Origin: Palleronia pontilimi
Lineage (GTDB): Bacteria; Pseudomonadota; Alphaproteobacteria; Rhodobacterales; Rhodobacteraceae
Direction of reading: 5' to 3'
Length of the DNA: 64,000 nt
Assembly (NCBI RefSeq): GCF_016412875.1
Contig: NZ_JAEKPD010000001.1
Location: 372,001 to 436,000, forward strand
The notes below the pieces were generated by a model that worked only from the letters and a program-made list of their open reading frames with translations, did no database searches and had not been told where the DNA came from. This document shows, in pieces, positions 1 through 6,995 of this stretch. How positions within the stretch are numbered: the stretch's first letter is position 1; each line of letters begins with the position of its first letter. A program made the position numbers and the translations under genes.

Positions 1-984
1 CAGGTCGCACGCGCACCAAGTCGTCCACGATGACTTCGGCTATGCGGATCTCGGGCTCGGTGCCGTCCCGAAGGACCCGTGCGCGGGCGGATTGCAGGCC
101 GATCAGCGACCGGATCGCGGCACCCGTGCGGCCCTTGGCGCGCGCTTCCAGCCAGCGACCGAGCAGGATCAGCCTGACGATGATGCCCGCCGCTTCGTAA
201 TACACCGCGACCGACCCCGCGGGCAGAACCGATGGCGCAAAGGTCGCGACCGCGGAATACCCCCACGCGGCCAATGTCCCGAGGGCCGACAGCGAATTCA
301 TGTCGGGTGCACCCTTCGCCAGTGCCGGAACGCCCTTGGTTACGAAACGCCGCCCCCGCCATGCAATGACCGGCGTGATCAGCCCGAATTGCAGCTCCCA
401 GTTCAGCTGTTGGCCGATAGCGGCATCCATCGCGCCACGGACCCCGGGGATGAAATAACCGCCCATCTCGACCAGGAAGACCGGCAGCGTCAACGCGGCC
501 GCGATCAAAGTCTGGCGGGCGAGGATCCGGCCGTCGGCATCGCTTTTATCCGTCATGGATGCCGTGGCCGAGTGCGGGCGGGCGGCATAGCCCGCATCGG
601 TCACCACGCGGGCCAGGGCGTCGGCGTTACGGCGCCCTGCATCCAATCGACCTGCGCCGTCCCGGTCGCCAGGTTCAACCGCGCGCCCAGCGCGCCGGGC
701 ACGGCTTTCAGCGCCCGCTCCACCCGACCGGTGCAGGATGCGCAATTCATGCCGTCGATGTCGAAGGTGGTCGTCTGCTGCGCCGCCGGATAGCCCGCGC
801 TGTCCAGCGCCGCGACGATGTCGGACAACGCCGCAACCCCCGGCGTGACGCGCGCGGTTTCTGTCGCAAGGTTCACATCCGCCCCGAGCACGCCGGGAAC
901 CGCACGGATCGCCCGCTCGGCGCGGCCGAAGCAGGATGCTCAGGACAGGTTGGATGCGTGGATCGTGAGGCTTTCGTCGAGCAT
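1..984 (-). pseudogene. copA: Copper-translocating P-type ATPase (CopA), N-terminal part, disrupted
   Basis: This is the N-terminal part of a P1B-type copper-exporting ATPase; the rest runs off the left edge of the window. The ATG at 984 follows a GAGGAAG ribosome site. Two heavy-metal-associated (HMA) domains come first. In the first, the codon for the leading cysteine of the metal-binding CxxC motif is TGA (940-942), so the motif reads stop-A-S-C. The second HMA keeps an intact CASC motif. A one-base loss near 631-637 then shifts the frame; downstream the frame is open to base 1 and encodes the first membrane helices. A product lacking HMA domains could start at the ATG at 556 (MTDKSDADGR). 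Two independent lesions favour a decaying gene or sequencing errors. Family assignment is firm; functional state is not. Confidence 0.8.
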
Positions 985-1015
985 CGTTTGGCTTCCTCGG
1001 ATGGCGTATGAGTGC

Positions 1016-1047
1016 CAAATGCGGGTTCCCGCCACTGGAAGGTCAAG
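1016..1047 (-). promoter_or_regulatory. CueR/MerR-type operator-promoter before copA
   Basis: On the minus strand a TTGACC -35 element runs into an imperfect dyad, CCTTCC-N6-GGGAAC, as in CueR-controlled copper promoters where the operator sits in a long spacer. The right half is degenerate and the -10 region is weak. It lies about 35-60 bp upstream of the copA start. No CueR gene is visible in the window. Confidence 0.45.
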
Positions 1048-1179
1048 GCTGGGGCAGAAAATTTCCGCGGCAGGCGACGGGCCAGTAGACGAAACCCCCC
1101 GTATCGCGGCAGCGCGCCCCGGGGACTCAGCCGCGCAACCAGGGCTACGCGCAACGAAATCCGCTTCGGGCCGACCTCG

Positions 1180-2067
1180 TCACCCGTCCTCGTCCAGCAG
1201 GTAAGTTGCGATCGCGCGCCGGTCGGCGTCGGTCAGGAAAGACGTACCGTGCCGCACGACTTCGCCCATCCCGCCGCCGAATGTATCGCCGTTGGGCATG
1301 ATCCCGGATTGAAGCGCATAGGCCAGGTCGTCCCGGGTCCAGCCGTTTTCAGCCAGCGCGTCCGGCGTGATGGCGGGCGATTTGTCCTGCCCCGGCAAGG
1401 CATCGGCGCCGGTGAACTTCTGCGCCATCACGCGGGCGCCCGCGATATTGCGCGGCGTGTGACAGGCCCCGCAATGGGTCACGCCCTCGACCAGCCATCT
1501 GCCCTGGTTCCACGGGTCGGATTTCCCCTCTACCGGCTCGGTCCGGGGTGCGGGCAGGAAAGCGGCCCGCCACAGTTTCAGGCCCCAGCGCTGGTCGAAT
1601 GGAAACGGCACCTCGTTGTCCGGCGCGGGCGTATCCACCGCGGGAACGGTTTGAAACGCAGCCCAGAGGTCGGCGATATCCTGGTCGGTCAGGTTCGCGT
1701 AGAACGCGTAGGGAAAGGTGGGATAATAGGACGCCCCGTCGGGCGAGACCCCTTGCCGCACCGCCCTGGCGAACTGGGTGATCGTCCAGTTCCCCATCCC
1801 CGCGCTGGCCGACATGGTCAGGTTGGGCGGGTGGAAAGTGCCGAACCTGGTTTCCAGCGGCGCGCCCCCGGCCAGCGGCGGACCGCCTTCGTCCCAGTTC
1901 GTGTGGCAGGCGATGCAGCCGCCCGCGCGCGCCAGATAGGCACCGCGCTGGCTGTCGCCGGTCAATTCGATCGGCGCAGGCACCGAGCCCACCGGCCAGG
2001 CGATCACCGCCACCAGGCCAAGCGCGGCCAGCCCCGCCGCGGCGGAGACAAGTGTCAGAACACGCAT
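1180..2067 (-). CDS. Diheme c-type cytochrome
   Basis: A 295-residue exported cytochrome with an N-terminal signal anchor (about residues 3-25) and two covalent heme motifs, CIACH near residue 51 and CGACH near residue 200. The layout resembles the diheme cytochrome c subunits that accept electrons from periplasmic dehydrogenases. It starts 4 bp after the preceding cytochrome gene stops, so the two are probably co-transcribed and co-translated. Lying in a copper-efflux cluster, it may serve redox handling of copper or repair of respiration under copper stress; that role is inferred only from position. No dehydrogenase partner is nearby. Confidence 0.82.
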   Translation of the reverse strand: MRVLTLVSAAAGLAALGLVAVIAWPVGSVPAPIELTGDSQRGAYLARAGGCIACHTNWDEGGPPLAGGAPLETRFGTFHPPNLTMSASAGMGNWTITQFARAVRQGVSPDGASYYPTFPYAFYANLTDQDIADLWAAFQTVPAVDTPAPDNEVPFPFDQRWGLKLWRAAFLPAPRTEPVEGKSDPWNQGRWLVEGVTHCGACHTPRNIAGARVMAQKFTGADALPGQDKSPAITPDALAENGWTRDDLAYALQSGIMPNGDTFGGGMGEVVRHGTSFLTDADRRAIATYLLDEDG

Positions 2068-2071
2068 GTCT

Positions 2072-2644
2072 TCATTCCGGCTTGGTGCGATAGGGCGTGT
2101 GACAGGCCGAGCAGGTCTGGCTGACCTTTTCGAAAACGGCGTCCGCGGGCATGTCGGCCAGCGCCTCGGCGGACAGCGTATCGCCGGATGCGCCGCCCAT
2201 CATCGCCGACGTGTCCTGGCCCATCATCGACGATGTTCCCATCATGCCCCCCGATCCGCCCTGATCCCCGCCCAGACCGTTCGCGGCCGCCAGTGCCAAG
2301 CCCCGCGTTTGCGTCTCGAGCTGCATGGCAAGGTCTGCGAACCGGTCGAAGTCCTGCCAAAGCGCATCCTTGGCATAGGATTTTTCGCGGCTGGCATCTT
2401 CGGGGAACAGCTCGATCATGGCCTGTCCGGCGTGGCTCTCGATGGTTTGGGCGGCCGCGCGCACGGCGTCGGCATCATATTGCACCTGTCCGCGCATCAT
2501 CGGCGTCATTTCCTTCACCGCCTCGCGCATGGCGCTCATGGCTTTCATGCGCTCCAGAACGATGCCGGTCGCCCCTTCATGGGCGATGGCGGTGGTGGCG
2601 ATGGCCGCGGCGGTCGCAGCCGCCAGAATCGTGTGAATTTTCAT
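2072..2644 (-). CDS. Cytochrome c' / c-556-like periplasmic protein
   Basis: A 190-residue protein with a signal peptide ending near residue 21 (...TAIAHEG). Helical segments follow, and a single heme motif CSACH lies about ten residues from the C terminus, the layout of the cytochrome c'/c-556 family. Between the third and fourth helices is a Gly/Met-rich insert with repeated MMG motifs that is not typical and might bind copper. The ATG at 2644 is preceded by AGGA; a longer reading frame upstream has no signal peptide at its start and is rejected. It is the upstream partner of the diheme cytochrome in the copper cluster. Confidence 0.78.
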   Translation of the reverse strand: MKIHTILAAATAAAIATTAIAHEGATGIVLERMKAMSAMREAVKEMTPMMRGQVQYDADAVRAAAQTIESHAGQAMIELFPEDASREKSYAKDALWQDFDRFADLAMQLETQTRGLALAAANGLGGDQGGSGGMMGTSSMMGQDTSAMMGGASGDTLSAEALADMPADAVFEKVSQTCSACHTPYRTKPE

Positions 2645-2682
2645 GGGTCTGTCCTGATCTTGGTCAACGGGTTGAGGATCTT

Positions 2683-3090
2683 TCAGACCAGAATTCGCGG
2701 GGGTGGCGGCTCGTCCGCAAGGCTGCGGGTGGCAAACATGGGGGCGGCACAGGAAACCCGGTCCGATCCTTCGGGCATTCGGAGCAGGGGGCACGTCTCG
2801 TCGGTGACCGCCTTCACGACCGAGCATCCCGACGTCTCGTGGCAGTGGTCTTCATCGGTTGATTTGCCCGAGACCGCTTCGGCGATCGGTGTCGCATGAC
2901 CGATCTGGTGTTCCGAAAGATCGTGGGCCAACGCCTCTGGCGACGACACGAGCCAGAGGCAAAGCGCCAGCCCGACGCCCAGCAAGACATGAAGAAGGCA
3001 GCTGTATGCGTTTCCGGCACGGACCGATCTGCCTGCATTCAGCGTCGTCTCGGCCACTTCCTGAATTCCCCGCAGGTCAGATGACGTCAT
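2683..3090 (-). CDS. Small membrane-anchored Cys/His-rich protein of the copper cluster
   Basis: A 135-residue protein I do not recognise. It has one hydrophobic segment (about residues 30-52), then a presumed periplasmic tail containing HxxxHQxxH, DHCHE and several cysteines, a composition suited to metal binding. It lies between the cytochrome genes and the cusF-like gene, all on the same strand. The ATG at 3090 was chosen because it puts the hydrophobic segment near the N terminus; the frame is open further upstream. It could be an accessory copper chaperone or sensor; no function is assigned. Confidence 0.5.
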   Translation of the reverse strand: MTSSDLRGIQEVAETTLNAGRSVRAGNAYSCLLHVLLGVGLALCLWLVSSPEALAHDLSEHQIGHATPIAEAVSGKSTDEDHCHETSGCSVVKAVTDETCPLLRMPEGSDRVSCAAPMFATRSLADEPPPPRILV

Positions 3091-3270
3091 ATCCGCGCAA
3101 CAAGCCCTAGATCCGTCCGCGTTCACCTTGGGAACACCCGCCCCGAGCGTAAAGGTCAAGACGGCGGCGATCACGGATGGTTCATCTGGTTCAGAACGAA
3201 AGATGCCGTCCACCGATCCTGAACGATGCAGGCCTGCGCCGGTTCAAGATATGCCAATCTCGTGCCGAAG

Positions 3271-3301
3271 CCCCGCAGCAAAGACCTTCCCTGCTGCGGG
3301 G
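3271..3301 (-). terminator. Hairpin downstream of the cusF-like gene
   Basis: A perfect 10-bp stem (CCCCGCAGCA / TGCTGCGGGG) with an 11-base loop, just past the stop codon of the cusF-like gene. No strong T-run follows on the minus strand, so it may slow decay or attenuate transcription rather than fully terminate. Confidence 0.45.
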
Positions 3302-3309
3302 AGCAGGCT

Positions 3310-3762
3310 TTATTCTTCCGGCATCAGGGCCTTAACGGCATAGATGCCGTCTTCGCCCTTCGCCAGCATCATCACCACGTTGTCGCCGACATTGACATTG
3401 CCCATCATCTGGGCGTCTTCGGCCAGCGGCATGTCCATGGTCATGGCGGGCCAGCCGATCGCCGGGATCGGATCGTGGCTGACATTGACAGTGCCTTCGC
3501 CGAAGCTGTTGACCTTGGCTTTGGTGTGGACCGCGCCTTCGATCATCATTTCGTCCATGGCCATGTCGCTGTGGTCCATGCCACCGTCGTGGGTCATCGG
3601 CATGTCGGCCTGTCCGGTCGCCATGGTGCCGTGATCCATCGGCATGTCGCTTTGCTCGGTCGCCATGTTCGAATGGTCCATGCCCTGGCTGTCGGACATC
3701 TGGGCCAAGGCAACCGGGGCGCCCAGCGTGAGGGCGGCGAGGGTGAGGATAGTCTTGCGCAT
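3310..3762 (-). CDS. cusF: CusF-like periplasmic copper/silver-binding protein
   Basis: A 150-residue exported protein. After a signal peptide (about residues 1-20) comes a Met/His-rich region of repeated MDHS/MPMDHG/MPMTHDG units (about 21-75), then a CusF domain with the signature GWPAMTMDMP. In CusF this Trp plus two Met coordinate Cu(I) or Ag(I) through a cation-pi contact. The ATG at 3762 follows a strong AGGAG site. The gene directly follows cusA, so it probably supplies metal to the CusBA pump. The Met/His-rich linker is longer than in E. coli CusF. Confidence 0.85.
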   Translation of the reverse strand: MRKTILTLAALTLGAPVALAQMSDSQGMDHSNMATEQSDMPMDHGTMATGQADMPMTHDGGMDHSDMAMDEMMIEGAVHTKAKVNSFGEGTVNVSHDPIPAIGWPAMTMDMPLAEDAQMMGNVNVGDNVVMMLAKGEDGIYAVKALMPEE

Positions 3763-3803
3763 GGTATTCTCCTGTTTTGGATGCGCTGCATGGCGCCGGG
3801 CGA

Positions 3804-6800
3804 TCATTCGCCGGGCACCGCAGGGGGGTCGTAATCGGGGGTATCGGGGGCGGAGTTCGCCAGTTCGCGGTTGACCCGCTTCAGGGCAATCCGTTTCCAG
3901 ATGACGAAGGTTGCCGGGATCACCAGCAGGGTCAGCAGCGTGGCCGTGGCCATGCCGCCCACCATCGGGGCCGCGATGCGCTGCATGATCTCGGATCCGG
4001 TGCCGTGGCCATACATGATCGGGATGAGGCCCGCGAAGATGGTCGCCACGGTCATGACCTTTGGCCGGACGCGCAGAAGCGCGCCCTCGAAGACGACCTC
4101 TTCGATATCCATCGGGGTCAGGCTGCGGCGCTCGGCCCCGGCCAGCTTGCGGCGCTTGTCCCAGGCCAGGTTCAGATAGAGCAGCATGACGATCGCGGTT
4201 TCGACCGCGACGCCCGCAAGCGCGATGAACCCCACCAGCACGGCGACCGAGATGTCGAAGCCAAGATACCAGATAAACCAGACGCCGCCCGCCAGCGCCA
4301 CCGGCAGCGCCGCCAGGATGATCGCCACCTCGGTCACGCGGCTGAACGCCATGAACAGCATCAGCGTGATGATCAGCAGCGTGGCGGGTGCGACCAGCGT
4401 CAGGCGCTCCTGCATCCGCTGGATGTATTCGTACTGCCCGGACCAGGTGATCGAATAGCCCGGCGGCAGGGTGACGGTATCTGCCACCACGGCGCGCGCT
4501 TCATCCACATAGCCGCCCAGGTCGCGGCCCGCGATGTCGATGAACACGAACCCCGTGCGCCGCGCGTTTTCCGATCGGATCATGCCCGGCCCGTCCACGA
4601 CCGAGATCTCGGCCATTGCGCCCAGCGGGATATGCGCACCCGACGGGGTCACGACAGGCAGGTCGCGCAGCTTTTCGGGACTGTCGCGCCAATCCTGCGG
4701 ATAGCGCAGGTTGATCGGAAACCGCTCCAGCCCCTCGACGCTTTCCGAGACCTGCATCCCGCCGATGGCCGTCTGGACCACGTCCTGGATCTCGCGCACG
4801 CTCATCATGTAACGCGCGGCGGCCTTGCGATCGACGTTGATCTCGATGAAGCGGCCGCCCACGGGACGCTCCGAGTAGGCCGAGGCGGTTCCGTCGATGC
4901 CGCCCACCGCCTGCTCGACCGCGATCCCGATTTCTTCGATCACGGACAGATCCGCGCCCGAGATCTTCACCCCCACCGGGGTCTTGATCCCCGTCGCCAG
5001 CATGTCGATCCTGTTCTTGATCGGCTGGATCCACACGTTCGTCACACCGGGAACCTGCACCACCCGGTCCAATTCGTTGCGGATGGCTTCCATGGTCATG
5101 CCGGGCCGCCAGTCGGCTTCGGGCTTCAGCTGAATTGTGGTTTCGATCATCGTCAGGGGTGCGGGGTCGGTGGCCGTGTCGGCACGCCCCAGCTTGCCGT
5201 GGACGGTCAGCACCTCGGGCACCGTCGCGATCAGCCGGTCGGTCTGCTGCAGGACCTCGCGCGCCTTGCCGATGGACACGCCGGGATAGAGCGACGGCAT
5301 GTAAAGCAGATCGCCTTCGTTCAGCTCGGGCATGAATTCGGTCCCGATCCGCTGCATCGGCCAGGCCATGGACACGACCAACAGAACGGCCAACCCCGAC
5401 GTGGCCCAGGGCCACGCCACGGCGGCATCCAGGAACGGGCGATAGATCCATATGACCAGGCGGTTCAGCGGGTTCTTGTGCTCGGCAAGGATGCGCCCGC
5501 GCACGAAATAACCCATCAGCACCGGCACCAGGGTGATCGACAGGATCGCGGCGGCAGCCATGGCGTAGGTCTTGGTGAAGGCCAGCGGTTTAAACAGGCG
5601 CCCTTCCTGGCTTTCCAGCACGAAGACCGGCAGGAAGCTGACCGCGATGATGGCGAGTGAAAAGAACAGCGCGGGTCCGACCTCTTGCGAGCATTCCGAC
5701 ACGATCCGCCAGCGGTTCGTCTTGTTGATCGGTTCCTTCTCGATGCGCCTGTGCATGGCTTCGATCATCACGATCGCGGCGTCCACCATGGCGCCGATGG
5801 CGATGGCGATGCCCCCCAGCGACATGATATTCGCGTTCACGCCCTGCAGCTTCATGATGATGAAGGCCGAAAAGATCCCAAGCGGAAGCGACAGCACGAT
5901 GACCAGCGACGATCTGAGATGCAGAAGGAACGCGCCGCAGACCAGCACGACGACCAGGAATTCCTCGGTCAGCTTGTCCGACAGGTTGTCGGTCGCCCGT
6001 TCGATTACGCCCGCGCGGTTGTAGGTCGTAACCAGCTCGACGCCTTCGGGCAGGTTCGGACGCAGTTCTTCGATCCGCGCCTCGACCGCCTTGATCGTCG
6101 CCAGCGCGTTGCCGCCCCAGCGCAGGATCACCACGCCGCCCACGGCGTCGCCTTCGCCGTCGAATTCACCGACCCCGCGGCGCATTTCGGGGCCGAGCCG
6201 GATGTCGGCCACGTCGCCCAGCGTGATGGCAGCACCACGCGCGTTCACCATCAGCGGCGCTTCGGCCAGATCCTCGAGCTCGTTCACGTATCCGGTCGAG
6301 CGGACCATGTACTCGGCCTCGCCCATCTCGATCACGCTGCCGCCCGTTTCGCGGTTGGACCCTTCGATGGCGGCGCGGATGCTGGCCAGCGGGATGTCAT
6401 AGGCGCGCAGCTTGTTCGGATCGACCACGACCTGGTACTGCTTGACCATGCCGCCGATCGTGGCGACCTCGGACACGCCTTCGACGGTCTGCAGCTCGTA
6501 TTTCAGGAACCAGTCCTGCAGCGTGCGCAGCTGCGCCAGATCGTGGGCGCCGGTCCGGTCGATCAAGGCGTATTGGTAGATCCAGCCGACGCCGGTCGCG
6601 TCCGGCCCCAGCTGCGGCGCAACGCCTTCGGGAAGGTTCGCGGTGATCTGGCCCAGGTATTCCAGAACGCGGGTCCGGGCCCAGTAAAGGTCGGTGCCGT
6701 CCTCGAACACCACATAGACGTAGCTGTCACCGAAGAACGAAAAGCCCCGCACGTCGGTCGCACCCGGCACCGCGAGCATGGCGGTGGCAATGGGATACGT

Positions 6801-6995
6801 GACCTGGTCTTCGACCACCTGCGGCGCTTGCCCGGGATAGGGGGTCTTGACGATGACCTGCACGTCCGACAGATCCGGGATCGCGTCCACGGGCGTGGAC
6901 CGGATCGCCCAGACGCCCGCCAGCGCCAGCATGATCGACATGGCCAGGACCAAAATCCGGTTGGCGATGGAGGCCCGGATGATCGCGGCGATCAT
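3804..6995 (-). CDS. cusA: Heavy-metal efflux RND permease CusA
   Basis: A 1063-residue inner-membrane RND pump of the HME class that drives Cu(I)/Ag(I) out using the proton gradient. Asp405 in transmembrane helix 4 (GAMVDAAIVM) matches the proton-relay Asp405 of E. coli CusA, and GVAVETA later carries the partner acidic residue. A methionine triad at about M566, M616 and M665 (LYMPS, PLTMIE, RIDMLATG) matches the E. coli metal-binding Met573/623/672. Its start overlaps the cusB stop by 4 bp (ATGA), so translation is coupled. No outer-membrane CusC-like channel gene is present in the window. Confidence 0.95.
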   Translation of the reverse strand: MIAAIIRASIANRILVLAMSIMLALAGVWAIRSTPVDAIPDLSDVQVIVKTPYPGQAPQVVEDQVTYPIATAMLAVPGATDVRGFSFFGDSYVYVVFEDGTDLYWARTRVLEYLGQITANLPEGVAPQLGPDATGVGWIYQYALIDRTGAHDLAQLRTLQDWFLKYELQTVEGVSEVATIGGMVKQYQVVVDPNKLRAYDIPLASIRAAIEGSNRETGGSVIEMGEAEYMVRSTGYVNELEDLAEAPLMVNARGAAITLGDVADIRLGPEMRRGVGEFDGEGDAVGGVVILRWGGNALATIKAVEARIEELRPNLPEGVELVTTYNRAGVIERATDNLSDKLTEEFLVVVLVCGAFLLHLRSSLVIVLSLPLGIFSAFIIMKLQGVNANIMSLGGIAIAIGAMVDAAIVMIEAMHRRIEKEPINKTNRWRIVSECSQEVGPALFFSLAIIAVSFLPVFVLESQEGRLFKPLAFTKTYAMAAAAILSITLVPVLMGYFVRGRILAEHKNPLNRLVIWIYRPFLDAAVAWPWATSGLAVLLVVSMAWPMQRIGTEFMPELNEGDLLYMPSLYPGVSIGKAREVLQQTDRLIATVPEVLTVHGKLGRADTATDPAPLTMIETTIQLKPEADWRPGMTMEAIRNELDRVVQVPGVTNVWIQPIKNRIDMLATGIKTPVGVKISGADLSVIEEIGIAVEQAVGGIDGTASAYSERPVGGRFIEINVDRKAAARYMMSVREIQDVVQTAIGGMQVSESVEGLERFPINLRYPQDWRDSPEKLRDLPVVTPSGAHIPLGAMAEISVVDGPGMIRSENARRTGFVFIDIAGRDLGGYVDEARAVVADTVTLPPGYSITWSGQYEYIQRMQERLTLVAPATLLIITLMLFMAFSRVTEVAIILAALPVALAGGVWFIWYLGFDISVAVLVGFIALAGVAVETAIVMLLYLNLAWDKRRKLAGAERRSLTPMDIEEVVFEGALLRVRPKVMTVATIFAGLIPIMYGHGTGSEIMQRIAAPMVGGMATATLLTLLVIPATFVIWKRIALKRVNRELANSAPDTPDYDPPAVPGE

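Noticed and set aside
92-2899. Long plus-strand reading frames across the copper cluster
   Set aside because: They are mirror frames of the real minus-strand genes in GC-rich DNA, with Arg/His/Pro-rich composition and no family signature.
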